Assembly (NCBI GenBank): GCA_018663625.1
Contig: JABJPX010000019.1
Location: forward strand, 1 to 53,064
Source of the DNA: Polaribacter sp.
Lineage (GTDB): Bacteria > Bacteroidota > Bacteroidia > Flavobacteriales > Flavobacteriaceae
Reading direction: 5' to 3'
Length of the DNA stretch: 53,064 bases
Under the pieces are notes generated by a model. The model made no database searches and was not told the origin of the DNA. It saw only the letters and a list, made by a program, of their open reading frames with translations. Shown here piece after piece: positions 35,468 through 43,796 of the stretch (positions are counted from its first letter, which is position 1; every line of letters starts with the position of its first letter). Made by a program: the position numbers and the translations under genes.

Positions 35468-36340
35468 CTACTTCTTCTTATTGACTAAATATACCCCAAA
35501 AAGAATCAAAAACCCTGCTACAACCTGAATCAAACTTAGTTTTTCGTTATCAAAGACACCCCAAAAAATGGCAACAATTGGGATTAGATAGGTTACTGAG
35601 GAAGAAAAAACAGGATTCGAAATTTGCACCAATTTATTAAACATCGTTTTTGCAATACCAGTTCCAACTATGGAAAGGATCGAAATATACCCTAATGCCT
35701 CTAAGCCTGTTTGGGAAGCCTCAAATTCTGTGAAGAAATCGGTACATACCAAAACAATAATCGCAGGTATGAGTAGTAATAAAAAATTTCCTGTTGTAAT
35801 TGCCAAAGCGTCTACATCTTGCAAATGTTTTTTCACGATATTTACATTGAAAGCATACCCAACCGATGCAATGATAATGAGCAAGGCAAACCAATAATTT
35901 TGATCTGGATTTAAAACCGCGCCTTCTAATATTAAAATTAGCGTTCCTGCAAGTCCAATTAAAATTCCAATAAATTGTTGCTTTTTAAATGCAAACCCAA
36001 AAAAGAGCGCTCCAAAAACCAATGTATTAAAAGGAGTAAATGAATTTAAAATCGCTACAATAGCGCTATCAATCACTTGAACGGCGTAGGCAAAGAGAAA
36101 CCCCGGAAGAAAGGTTCCTAAAAACGCTGTATAAGCGATATAGCGCCATTGCTTCGTTTGGATCATATGAAGTCGCTTAAAGCCAATTAATACTAAGAAA
36201 AGAGCCGTAATAATCATTCTTAATGCTCCCAATTGCATTGGACTAACACCAGTCAATGCCTTTTTCATTAAAATAAAAGAACTCCCCCAAACTAAAGAAA
36301 GCAATGTGAGGTAAAACACTTTTTGTTGTTGATGATTCAT
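35468..36340 (-). CDS. EamA/DMT-superfamily permease
   Basis: A 290-aa membrane protein with ten predicted helices in two EamA repeats (repeat 1 SLVWGSSFILMKKALTGVSP; repeat 2 from about residue 150). The drug/metabolite transporter superfamily exports small metabolites or drugs; the substrate cannot be told from sequence. It is a single gene convergent with the M16 pair and divergent from the copper-type lipoprotein. Confidence 0.88.
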   Translation of the reverse strand: MNHQQQKVFYLTLLSLVWGSSFILMKKALTGVSPMQLGALRMIITALFLVLIGFKRLHMIQTKQWRYIAYTAFLGTFLPGFLFAYAVQVIDSAIVAILNSFTPFNTLVFGALFFGFAFKKQQFIGILIGLAGTLILILEGAVLNPDQNYWFALLIIIASVGYAFNVNIVKKHLQDVDALAITTGNFLLLLIPAIIVLVCTDFFTEFEASQTGLEALGYISILSIVGTGIAKTMFNKLVQISNPVFSSSVTYLIPIVAIFWGVFDNEKLSLIQVVAGFLILFGVYLVNKKK

Positions 36341-36399
36341 GGCGAGTTAGAATTTGTACAAAAATCCGATAATTCTTTAGATATCTATAATTTTCTTAA

Positions 36400-36407
36400 T
36401 AAGTTTG
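36400..36407 (+). promoter_or_regulatory. -7 element of the HMA-domain lipoprotein gene
   Basis: TAAGTTTG matches TAnnTTTG, 24 bases before the ATG. No TTG is seen at the -33 distance and no copper-box-like repeat was recognised. Confidence 0.5.
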
Positions 36408-36431
36408 TACGCTAATTAAATAATCAAAAAC

Positions 36432-36860
36432 ATGAAAGTTCAAAAATTTATATTCGCATTTGTAATCGCTTGTTTTACCTTAATAAGCTGTCAAAAAGAA
36501 ATTAAAAAGGAAATTAAAAAAGAAAACGTATCGTTAGCAATTTCTGGAATGACCTGCGAGATTGGTTGTGCAAAAACAATACAATCTAAACTGACCAAAA
36601 AGGAAGGTGTTTTAGCCGCGAAAGTGGTTTTTTCTGACAGCATTGCAACGATCGAATTTGACACCAATACGCTCTCTAAAAAAGACCTAATCGCATTTGT
36701 TGATGGAATTGCAGGTGGAGACTTATATACTGCTTCTGAAATTTCTAATCAAAAACATGCATGCTCTGATGCCTGCAAATCAAAATGTGAGATGATGGAG
36801 ACCAAAAAAACATGTAAAGAGGATTGCAAAATGGAATGTTGCAAAGACAAAAAAGCATAA
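36432..36860 (+). CDS. Lipoprotein with heavy-metal-associated domain and Cys-rich tail
   Basis: A 142-aa protein. The lipoprotein signal ends LISC (C20). Residues about 33-105 form an HMA-like domain (SLAISGMTCEIGCAKTIQSK) whose metal loop is CEIGC (CxxxC) instead of the usual CxxC. The tail (about 108-142) holds seven cysteines (HACSDACKSKC, TCKEDC, MECC) among lysines. Copper or another soft metal is the likely ligand. It is transcribed alone, ahead of ctaA; a role in periplasmic copper handling for the oxidase is inference. Confidence 0.85.
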   Translation: MKVQKFIFAFVIACFTLISCQKEIKKEIKKENVSLAISGMTCEIGCAKTIQSKLTKKEGVLAAKVVFSDSIATIEFDTNTLSKKDLIAFVDGIAGGDLYTASEISNQKHACSDACKSKCEMMETKKTCKEDCKMECCKDKKA

Positions 36861-36880
36861 TTTATACCAATTCTAAAGAG

Positions 36881-36909
36881 AAGGCTTCTAAAATTTAGAA
36901 GCCTTTTTT
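36881..36909 (+). terminator. Terminator of the HMA lipoprotein gene
   Basis: AAGGCTTCTAAA (36881-36892) and TTTAGAAGCCTT (36894-36905) pair around a single base, followed by further T residues. Only about 14 bases separate it from the ctaA -7 motif. Confidence 0.8.
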
Positions 36910-36922
36910 ATGCCTTTTAACC

Positions 36923-36930
36923 TATCTTTG
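36923..36930 (+). promoter_or_regulatory. -7 element of ctaA
   Basis: TATCTTTG, 23 bases before the GTG start at 36954, just after the upstream gene's terminator. Confidence 0.6.
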
Positions 36931-36953
36931 TATAAATTTTAGCATTAAATATC

Positions 36954-37976
36954 GTGAAGAAAAACTTTCCTAAAATCGTAAAAATCACAATAATATCTGT
37001 GTATTTAATTTTTTTGGCAGGATCCATTGTTCGAATGACAGGTTCTGGGATGGGATGTCCCGATTGGCCAAAGTGTTTTGGTTATTTGATTCCACCAACT
37101 TCTGAAGATCAAATTACTTGGAAAGAAAATACTGTTTTTGAAGAAGGGATGATCATCATAAAAAACAAGGAATTGTTTGTTGCAAAGCAAGACTTAAAGA
37201 CAAGCGAAAGCTTTGACTCTGGGAATTGGGAAGCCTATAAAAAACACGATTATGCAAAATTTAACAAATACCACACTTGGACAGAATACATAAATCGTTT
37301 GGTTTCGGTAGTTGCTGGTTTTGTCTTTTTATTTCTAATTGTTGGTGCCTACCGCTTTAGAAAAGAGAACAAAACAATTCCAATACTTGCCTTTACTGCC
37401 TTCTTCTTAATGCTATTTGAAGCCTGGCTGGGGAAAACAGTTGTAGATACTAATTTAACGCCTGAAATCATCACCATTCATATGGTGGTTGGCCTGATCA
37501 TCATTGCGCTTTTATTAAAATTGCAATTTATCATCTCTCCAAAAAACGAAACGTTCAAATACAATGCGCTTTTCAATAAATTATTACTTGTATCCGTAAT
37601 TTTCTCATTGATTCAAATCGCTATGGGAACTCAGGTACGTCAGTTTATTGATGAACAAGTAAAGCAATTTGGGTTTGAGAATAAAAACTACAGTTTACTA
37701 AATCCGAGTTTTAAATTCTACTTCCATCGCTCTTTTACCATTGCCATTGTATTGGTCAATTTCGGGCTTTTTTACCTAAACCAAATAAAAGACTTGGGGT
37801 ATAAATTAGTAAATTGGATTGTTTTCTTAATCTTTTTAGAAGCTCTTACAGGGATATTGATGTACTATGCCGAATTTCCAATTGGAACGCAGGCAATTCA
37901 TTTACTTTCTGGCGCTATTTTATTTGGGTTGCAATTTTACTTGTGGCTACAAAGTAGAAAGCTAAAAAACACCTAA
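36954..37976 (+). CDS. ctaA: Heme A synthase (CtaA/Cox15)
   Basis: A 340-aa integral membrane enzyme that oxidises the C8 methyl of heme O to a formyl group, giving heme A. It has eight predicted helices; the conserved segments are GSIVRMTGSGMGCPDWPKC (N-terminal) and the heme-ligand histidines in YHTWTEYINRL, ITIHMVVGL, YFHRSFTIA and QAIHLLSGA. A soluble insertion (about residues 45-100) follows the first helix. The start is GTG at 36954. It completes the heme A route begun by cyoE. It ends 7 bases from the convergent gldD with no terminator visible. Confidence 0.93.
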   Translation: MKKNFPKIVKITIISVYLIFLAGSIVRMTGSGMGCPDWPKCFGYLIPPTSEDQITWKENTVFEEGMIIIKNKELFVAKQDLKTSESFDSGNWEAYKKHDYAKFNKYHTWTEYINRLVSVVAGFVFLFLIVGAYRFRKENKTIPILAFTAFFLMLFEAWLGKTVVDTNLTPEIITIHMVVGLIIIALLLKLQFIISPKNETFKYNALFNKLLLVSVIFSLIQIAMGTQVRQFIDEQVKQFGFENKNYSLLNPSFKFYFHRSFTIAIVLVNFGLFYLNQIKDLGYKLVNWIVFLIFLEALTGILMYYAEFPIGTQAIHLLSGAILFGLQFYLWLQSRKLKNT

Positions 37977-37983
37977 ACTATTT

Positions 37984-38532
37984 TTACTGCCATTTCAAGG
38001 TTTCCATCAATCGTAAAATATCCTTTTTAATATAAGCCACAGCGGGTAAAATTGAATCGTAATTTGGTTTTGTATAAAAATACAACGACCCTTTTATAAA
38101 GTTCTTTGTACTGTCTGTTGCGTGAAACTGAATCTGTGAAGCCGCATTTCCGGTGATTTCATACATGCTACCAAACACCTTCTTTTTTGTATTCAAAAAA
38201 TCTTTAGAAGTAATTTCTTCTGCTTTTAAAGTGTGTTTAAAAACCAGCTTTTCTGCCTCTTTTACCAACTCTAATATATTAGCATCTACTTCTCTGTAAG
38301 TAATATCTATAGAGGCTTTTAACGCAGGGTATGTGATTTTTAACCAACTTTTCTGCTCGTCTTTTAAGACACTGCTTTCTAAGACATCAAAAGTATAAGG
38401 TCTAGAGATGGGTAGTTTTTGATATGCTTTTTTTGGATATTCTAAACTTAAATAAGCTTTGGGTTTTGGAATTATTTCTTGATCACAAGAAATAAAAAAC
38501 AGACTTAAAAAAAAGAAAGAGAGATTACGCAT
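37984..38532 (-). CDS. gldD: Gliding motility lipoprotein GldD
   Basis: A 182-aa lipoprotein; the signal MRNLSFFFLSLFFISC ends at the lipidated Cys16. The body carries YLSLEYPKKAYQKL, WLKITYPALKASIDITYREV and a C-terminal helix DILRLMETLKWQ, the pattern of GldD, which is needed for gliding and chitin use in Flavobacterium johnsoniae. Its precise job is unknown. It overlaps gldE by 8 bases, so the two are translationally coupled. Confidence 0.92.
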   Translation of the reverse strand: MRNLSFFFLSLFFISCDQEIIPKPKAYLSLEYPKKAYQKLPISRPYTFDVLESSVLKDEQKSWLKITYPALKASIDITYREVDANILELVKEAEKLVFKHTLKAEEITSKDFLNTKKKVFGSMYEITGNAASQIQFHATDSTKNFIKGSLYFYTKPNYDSILPAVAYIKKDILRLMETLKWQ

Positions 38533-39838
38533 TTCTTGTTGTTTTCACTTGTTTTATGCGCTTATTATCTAACGCTTCTATGGTAAACGTATAATTTTTG
38601 AAATTTATTTTCTCACCTCTTTTTGGAAATTTTCCGGAAATTTCTAAAATAAATCCTGCCAAGGTTTCTGATTCGCCTTTTTCTTCTTCAAAAAGAGCTT
38701 CGTCTTCATCTCCTAAAACTTTACAAAAGTCTTTGATGGTGGTCTTCCCTTCAAAAATATAATTGTCCTCGTCAATTTTAGAGTAAGACAAATCATCTTC
38801 ATCAAACTCATCATTAATATCTCCAACAATTTCTTCTATCACATCTTCTAAGGTAACCAAACCACTTGTTCCTCCGTACTCATCAACCACAATCGCTAAA
38901 TGATTTTTCTTTTCTTGAAATTCTGATAACAAATCGTCTAACTTTTTATTTTCTGGAACAAAAAGGGGATCTCGAAGTAAACGCTGCCATTTAAAGGTTT
39001 CTTTATTTAAATGTGCTAATAAGTCTTTGGCATACAAGACACCAATAATCGTATCGATATTTTCGTGGTAAACAGGGTTTCTAGAATATCCGTTTTTTAA
39101 AATTTTATCCAAAACAGCTTCATACGTTTCATCATCTGAAAGCGCAAAAATATCAATTCTTGGCTTCATTATCTGAACGGTTTCTGTGTTTCCAAAACTC
39201 ACAATTCCTTCTAAAATTTTTTGCTCGTCTTTTGTGGTTGCTCCTTTCGAAGTAAGTTCTAATGCTTGAGACAATGTTTCTACGGAAAAAATATTGGATT
39301 TATTTCCTAAACTTTTTTCAACAATATTTGTAAGATTGATTAGTGGATAACTTAAAGGGGTTAAAAAAGTGTTTAGGACTTGAACTGGTTTTGACATAAA
39401 ACTGGCAAAACGCACTGCTTTTCTTGAAGCGTATACTTTAGGCAATACTTCTCCAAATAAAAGAATTAGGAATGTAACTAAAACAACTTCTATTAAAAAA
39501 CGAACTTTAATCCCGAAGATGGAATAGTTAAAATCTTCCAACAACTGTTCTCCTAAAGAAGCAAAAAGTAATACAATTAAAATATTTATAAAATTGTTGG
39601 TAATTAAAATTGTTGCCAATAATTTTTTTGGTTTCTGCAATAGCTTTACAACAATGTCCTTTTCGTTTTTTGATGATAAATCGTCAATATCTACTTGAGA
39701 AATGGAGAAAAAAGCAACTTCGGTTCCTGAGATTAATGCAGAGCTTATAAGTAAAATAATGAGCGCAACACAATTTATTGATAGTACATAATCAATAGTT
39801 AAAAGAGAAACAAATAAAAGCTCGGGGTCTGGGTCCAA
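38525..39838 (-). CDS. gldE: Gliding motility-associated protein GldE (CorC/HlyC-type)
   Basis: A 437-aa membrane protein: DUF21/CNNM domain with several helices (about 15-190, ISSALISGTEVAFFS), a pair of CBS domains (about 205-335: NGYSRNPVYHENIDTIIGVLY, DEYGGTSGLVTLEDVIEEI), and a C-terminal CorC/HlyC transporter-associated domain. Relatives take part in magnesium or cobalt efflux. GldE supports GldD in gliding. The start is TTG at 39838 (LDPDPEL), preferred because no ATG precedes the first helix. It is 19 bases after ssb. Confidence 0.9.
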   Translation of the reverse strand: MDPDPELLFVSLLTIDYVLSINCVALIILLISSALISGTEVAFFSISQVDIDDLSSKNEKDIVVKLLQKPKKLLATILITNNFINILIVLLFASLGEQLLEDFNYSIFGIKVRFLIEVVLVTFLILLFGEVLPKVYASRKAVRFASFMSKPVQVLNTFLTPLSYPLINLTNIVEKSLGNKSNIFSVETLSQALELTSKGATTKDEQKILEGIVSFGNTETVQIMKPRIDIFALSDDETYEAVLDKILKNGYSRNPVYHENIDTIIGVLYAKDLLAHLNKETFKWQRLLRDPLFVPENKKLDDLLSEFQEKKNHLAIVVDEYGGTSGLVTLEDVIEEIVGDINDEFDEDDLSYSKIDEDNYIFEGKTTIKDFCKVLGDEDEALFEEEKGESETLAGFILEISGKFPKRGEKINFKNYTFTIEALDNKRIKQVKTTRNA

Positions 39839-39857
39839 ATTTTAAAATTTAAAGATG

Positions 39858-40298
39858 TTAAAATGGTAAATCGTCATTTATTTCTGGTGAAACAGTTTTT
39901 TTAGTTGCTGGAGTTGTTGTTTGATTTTCTGGCGACATTTGTGTTGCTGGCTTCTCTAAACTTTTTTTAGTAGACAGAAAGGTCATTTCTGTAACGTGAA
40001 CTTCAGTTGCATACCGCTTCACTCCTTCTTGCTCCCACTGCTTATTTTTTAGTTTTCCTTCGCAATATACTTTATCTCCTTTAGTCAAATACTTTTCGCA
40101 AATTTCGGCCAATTTGTTTTTTACAACAATATTATGCCAATCTGTTGTTGTTACTTTTTCGCCTGTTTGTTTGTTGGTGTAACTTTCATTTGTTGCAATT
40201 GGAAATCTTCCGATAGCATTCCCTCCTTCAAAATAGTGCATTTTAATTTCATCTCCTAAATGTCCAATTAAAATTACTTTATTTACAGTTCCTGCCAT
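39858..40298 (-). CDS. ssb: Single-stranded DNA-binding protein
   Basis: A 146-aa OB-fold protein (MAGTVNKVILIGHLGDEIKM, WHNIVVKNKLAEICEKYLTKGDKVY), with an unstructured Gln/Thr/Pro tail and the acidic C-terminal tip ISPEINDDLPF-type (here SPEINDDLPF) that recruits repair and replication partners. It has its own promoter and leads the ssb-gldE-gldD unit. Confidence 0.95.
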   Translation of the reverse strand: MAGTVNKVILIGHLGDEIKMHYFEGGNAIGRFPIATNESYTNKQTGEKVTTTDWHNIVVKNKLAEICEKYLTKGDKVYCEGKLKNKQWEQEGVKRYATEVHVTEMTFLSTKKSLEKPATQMSPENQTTTPATKKTVSPEINDDLPF

Positions 40299-40367
40299 GT
40301 TTTTGATATAATTTTATTGATTGGTTAATTCTTAAATAACGCGAATTGAACTCCTTTTATTTCAAAT

Positions 40368-40375
40368 CAAATGTA
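40368..40375 (-). promoter_or_regulatory. -7 element of ssb-gldE-gldD
   Basis: The minus strand reads TACATTTG, about 70 bases before the ssb ATG, overlapping the end of the mutY intergenic space. Confidence 0.5.
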
Positions 40376-40384
40376 CTAAAAATA

Positions 40385-41431
40385 TCAATTAGTTTTCGCT
40401 TTAAAGTCTTTCAAAAAATTGGCGATTAAAACAGGAACAGGATAATTTTCAACATCCGCCCAATCAATGTTTGCCTCAAAAGCAGTTTTTGGTCTCACAA
40501 TCCAAAATTGAGTATAGAGGTGTTGGTGAGATAACTTATGGACAATCTCTTTTTTATTGAATAATAAAATTGAGGACTTCTCGGGAAATAAACTGATAAA
40601 TTCTTCATTGGAAATTAGTGCTTCCCCAGAGATATTTTGAGTGGTTTCTATGAGTGGAAATTGGTATAAACCTTGCCAAATTCCATTTCCTTTTCTCTCT
40701 GATAAAATGGTTTTATCATCGACAGTTTGTATGACTAAAAAATTAAAATAGCGCTTCTTAACTTTTATTTTTTTGTCTTTTATCGGCAATACTTTGGTTA
40801 ATTTTTTTTCAAAAGCAACACAACTGTCTGCAAAGGGACAACTTTCACATAGCGGATTTTGCGGCTTGCAGTGCAATGCGCCAAAATCCATAATTGCTTG
40901 ATTAAAGTTTCCAGGCTGAGAAACATCTATTAAGGATTGCGCTAGTGCTTTAAACTCTTTAATTCCTGAAGACGAGTTTGTTGAAGTGTAAATACCAAAG
41001 TATCGAGAAAGCACTCTATAAACGTTCCCATCAACAACTGCTGTGGGTTCATCAAAACAAATAGAGGCAATGGCCGATGCAGTGTAATCTCCAATTCCTT
41101 TTAATTTTATAATTTCAAGATAAGAAGTAGGGAATTCGCCGTTTAGCTCGAAAGCAATTTGTTTTGCTGCTGCATGCAAGTTTCTTGCTCGAGAATAATA
41201 TCCAAGGCCTTGCCACATTTTTAAGACAATACTTTCATCTGCTTTTGCGAGGTCAAAAACTGTTGGAAAAGTGGTCGTAAATTTCAAATAATAGGACAAG
41301 CCTTGTGCAACTCTTGTTTGTTGTAGCATCACTTCTGATAGCCAGATGAAATAAGGATCCCTACTTTTACGCCAAGGCAATTCTCTTTTATTTTGTAAAT
41401 ACCAGTGTGTTAATGTATTAGAAAAAACCAT
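40385..41431 (-). CDS. mutY: A/G-specific adenine DNA glycosylase MutY
   Basis: A 348-aa base excision repair enzyme that removes adenine mispaired with 8-oxoguanine. It has the HhH-GPD fold with SEVMLQQTRV (catalytic Glu), LKGIGDYTASAIASI, VVDGNVYRVLSR (catalytic Asp), the 4Fe-4S ligands in CKPQNPLCESCPFADSC (Cx6Cx2Cx5C) and a C-terminal NUDIX-like domain that recognises 8-oxoG. The ATG at 41431 is chosen over a TTG two codons earlier. Confidence 0.95.
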   Translation of the reverse strand: MVFSNTLTHWYLQNKRELPWRKSRDPYFIWLSEVMLQQTRVAQGLSYYLKFTTTFPTVFDLAKADESIVLKMWQGLGYYSRARNLHAAAKQIAFELNGEFPTSYLEIIKLKGIGDYTASAIASICFDEPTAVVDGNVYRVLSRYFGIYTSTNSSSGIKEFKALAQSLIDVSQPGNFNQAIMDFGALHCKPQNPLCESCPFADSCVAFEKKLTKVLPIKDKKIKVKKRYFNFLVIQTVDDKTILSERKGNGIWQGLYQFPLIETTQNISGEALISNEEFISLFPEKSSILLFNKKEIVHKLSHQHLYTQFWIVRPKTAFEANIDWADVENYPVPVLIANFLKDFKAKTN

Positions 41432-41473
41432 TGTCAAGAAATAGATTTGTAATATTGCATTTTAAAATTAGTG

Positions 41474-41481
41474 CAAATTTA
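41474..41481 (-). promoter_or_regulatory. -7 element of mutY
   Basis: The minus strand reads TAAATTTG, 43 bases before the ATG. It is divergent from the HU promoter, which begins 14 bases away. Confidence 0.5.
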
Positions 41482-41494
41482 AGCTTTAATTTTC

Positions 41495-41534
41495 TTGGAA
41501 TTGATTAATTATCATATATTTGCATCCGCATTTT
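41495..41534 (+). promoter_or_regulatory. Promoter of the HU gene
   Basis: TTG (41495-41497), 17 bases, TATATTTG (41515-41522), then CATCCGCATTTT (to 41534). The 20 bases 41515-41534 are identical to the rplU promoter block on the opposite strand at 31793-31812. The leader to the ATG at 41573 is about 45 bases and purine-rich. Confidence 0.75.
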
Positions 41535-41572
41535 TGGAAGTAACTTAATAAAAATAAAGTAAAAATAAAGAC

Positions 41573-41863
41573 ATGACGAAAGCAGATATCGTATCAAAAA
41601 TTTCAGACAAATCTGGTATTGAAAAAACAGATGTATTAGCAACTGTTGAAGCATTTATGACTGAAGTAAAAGATGCATTGGAAAGTGGTGACAACGTTTA
41701 TTTAAGAGGTTTTGGTAGTTTTATTATCAAAACTAGAGCCGAAAAAACTGGTAGAAATATTTCAAAGAATACGACTATTAAGATTCCTGCACACAACATA
41801 CCAGCCTTTAAACCGGCTAAAACTTTTACTGAAGGAGTAAAAAACAAAGTAACTGTTAAGTAG
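41573..41863 (+). CDS. HU-family DNA-binding protein
   Basis: A 96-aa histone-like nucleoid protein with the usual fold: helices MTKADIVSKISDKSGIEKTD and TVEAFMTEVKDALESG, then the beta arm with GFGSFIIKTRAEKTGRNISK and the DNA-intercalating proline in NIPAFKPAKTF. It bends DNA as a dimer. Length as in HU-beta with a short extension. A conserved neighbour of the 29-aa gene and rng in this lineage. Confidence 0.95.
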   Translation: MTKADIVSKISDKSGIEKTDVLATVEAFMTEVKDALESGDNVYLRGFGSFIIKTRAEKTGRNISKNTTIKIPAHNIPAFKPAKTFTEGVKNKVTVK

Positions 41864-41914
41864 TAAAAAAACATTAATCTAAATCTTCATTGATTTAAAA
41901 AAACATCTCGTATT

Positions 41915-42004
41915 ATGCCAAGTGGTAAAAAAAGAAAGAGAGCTAAGATCTCTACACACAAAAGAAAGAAAAGAGCTAGAGCAAACAGACACAAGAAAAA
42001 GTAA
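41915..42004 (+). CDS. AURKAIP1/COX24-domain small basic protein (29 aa)
   Basis: A complete 29-codon gene: MPSGKKRKRAKISTHKRKKR followed by ARANRHKKK. More than half of the residues are Lys or Arg. This matches the small bacterial proteins annotated with the AURKAIP1/COX24 domain, related to mitochondrial ribosomal protein mS38, so a ribosomal role is likely. It lies 51 bases after HU with no terminator between, so it is probably cotranscribed. The stop codon lies within the following terminator stem. Confidence 0.85.
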   Translation: MPSGKKRKRAKISTHKRKKRARANRHKKK

Positions 42005-42021
42005 GCTTCCGCTTACTTTTT
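41996..42021 (+). terminator. Terminator after HU and the 29-aa gene
   Basis: AAAAAGTAAGC (41996-42006) and GCTTACTTTTT (42011-42021) pair around a TTCC loop, ending in T residues. The TAA stop of the 29-aa gene is part of the stem. Confidence 0.8.
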
Positions 42022-42072
42022 CGTTTATTTTTTAGCAAAAAAAAGTTCATTGACATTAGAAGATTTTTTAAA

Positions 42073-42151
42073 ACTGCAAAGGCAGTAAATCTTCGCACGG
42101 TATTATAAAATACCTGACAATATTAATCCATCTACACAATAAATTGTGTAG
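42073..42151 (+). promoter_or_regulatory. Structured 5' leader of the RNase E/G gene
   Basis: Three consecutive hairpins precede the start codon at 42171: ACTGC/GCAGT (42073-42086), GGTATT/AATACC (42099-42114), and CTACACA/TGTGTAG (42132-42151). No clear TAnnTTTG was found in the interval. By analogy with RNase E, whose mRNA leader is cut by its own product, this could be an autoregulation element; that is inference. Confidence 0.45.
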
Positions 42152-42170
42152 TGTTAAAACCAAATTCAGC

Positions 42171-43703
42171 ATGAAAAGAACAGAATTAATAATTCGTACA
42201 AATTCATCTGATATTGATTTTGCCTTATTAAAAGATGGGAAACTTATTGAATTAAATAATGAAACAACTGGTAACAAATTCTCTGTTGGCGATATTTTTT
42301 TAGCCAAAATAGGAAAGGTGTTAACAGGCTTAAACGCAGCATTTGTAAATGTTGGTTATCCTAAAGACGGATTTCTACATTATCATGATTTGGGCGCGCA
42401 AGTAAATTCATTAACGACATTCCTTAAGAAAGTAAGCACAGGTAAGTATAAAGAATTCACTTTAAAGAACTTCCAATTTCAGGGAGACATTCACAAAGAC
42501 GGTAGTATTAACGAAGTACTAAAGACAGGTCAAAATCTGTTGGTACAAATTGTAAAAGAACCAATTTCTACAAAAGGCCCAAGATTAAGCTCAGAGCTAT
42601 CTATTGCCGGTAGATTTTTAGTTTTAGTTCCTTTTTCTAATAGAGTTTCGGTTTCTCAAAAAATAGAAGACCCAAAAGAAAAAGAACGCTTAAAAAGATT
42701 AGCAAAAAGCATTAGACCAAAAGGTTTTGGTGTTATCTTAAGAACTGTTGCCGAAGGCAAAAAAGTAGCAGAACTAGATAAAGATTTGCAGAACTCATTA
42801 GGACGTTGGAAAGCAACGTGTAAGCGAATTGCGAACACAAACACTCCAACAAAAATATTGAGTGAATTAAACAGAGCATCTTCAATTCTAAGAGATGTTA
42901 TGAATGAATCTTTTACAAATATTGTTACCAATGATGCATCGCTTCAGGAAGAAATAAAGGAGTATTTACAAGAAATTTATCCTGAAAAGGTAGGAATTGT
43001 AAAACTACACTCTTCTGAAGTGCCAATTTTCGAAAAATACGGAATAGAAAGACAAATAAAAACGTCATTTGGTAAAACAGTTTCTATGAGTAAAGGCGCT
43101 TATTTAGTTATTGAACACACAGAAGCTTTACACGTTATAGACGTAAATAGCGGAAACCGTTCTAACAAAGCTGGCTCGCAAGAAGACAATGCATTAGAAG
43201 TAAATTTAATTGCTGCATCTGAAGTAGCACGACAGTTACAACTGCGTGATATGGGAGGAATTATAGTGGTTGATTTTATTGATTTGCATTCGGCAGAAAA
43301 TAGAAACAAACTCTATCAGCATTTAAAAGAAGAAATGTCTTTTGATAGAACAAAGCATAAGATTCTACCTCCAAGTAAATTTGGTTTGATACAAATTACA
43401 AGACAAAGGGTAAGACCCGAGTTGAGTATAAAAACTACCGAAACAAACCCGAATAAAAATGGAGAAGTAGAAGCACCAATTGTGCTGTTAGATAAGATAG
43501 AAGCAGACTTAGAAAAGTTTGTTTTGAATAAGAAAAATAAAAAGACGAGCCTACACGTGCACCCTTTTATTGCTGCTTATTTAACAAAAGGAGTATCATC
43601 AATTCGTTTTAAATGGTACTTAAAACATAAAAAGTGGATTACAATTATACCTAGAGACGCTTACACCTACTTACATTTTAGATTTAAAGCTAGAAAAAGC
43701 TAA
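42171..43703 (+). CDS. rng: Ribonuclease E/G family protein
   Basis: A 510-aa RNase G-type endoribonuclease. It has the N-terminal RNase H-like part (MKRTELIIRTNSSDIDFALL), an S1-like RNA-binding domain (about 35-130, GKVLTGLNAAFVNVGYPKDG), the 5'-sensor and catalytic core with HVIDVNSGNRSN and the metal aspartates (DVNSG; VVDFIDLHS). The length and lack of an extended C-terminal scaffold fit RNase G. The ATG at 42171 is preferred over a GTG nine codons upstream, which falls in the leader hairpin. Role: mRNA decay and rRNA/tRNA processing. Confidence 0.93.
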   Translation: MKRTELIIRTNSSDIDFALLKDGKLIELNNETTGNKFSVGDIFLAKIGKVLTGLNAAFVNVGYPKDGFLHYHDLGAQVNSLTTFLKKVSTGKYKEFTLKNFQFQGDIHKDGSINEVLKTGQNLLVQIVKEPISTKGPRLSSELSIAGRFLVLVPFSNRVSVSQKIEDPKEKERLKRLAKSIRPKGFGVILRTVAEGKKVAELDKDLQNSLGRWKATCKRIANTNTPTKILSELNRASSILRDVMNESFTNIVTNDASLQEEIKEYLQEIYPEKVGIVKLHSSEVPIFEKYGIERQIKTSFGKTVSMSKGAYLVIEHTEALHVIDVNSGNRSNKAGSQEDNALEVNLIAASEVARQLQLRDMGGIIVVDFIDLHSAENRNKLYQHLKEEMSFDRTKHKILPPSKFGLIQITRQRVRPELSIKTTETNPNKNGEVEAPIVLLDKIEADLEKFVLNKKNKKTSLHVHPFIAAYLTKGVSSIRFKWYLKHKKWITIIPRDAYTYLHFRFKARKS

Positions 43704-43740
43704 AAAACTATCCTTTAAGTAAAGGCAATAATTTTTATCA

Positions 43741-43774
43741 AAAAAAACCCGCAACTTACGTTGCGGGTTTTTTT
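43741..43774. terminator. Bidirectional terminator between rng and trhO
   Basis: AACCCGCAAC/GTTGCGGGTT with a TTAC loop (43746-43769), flanked by seven A and seven T residues, serves both convergent genes. Confidence 0.88.
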
Positions 43775-43796
43775 ATTTTACGAGAATTCGAAATCC

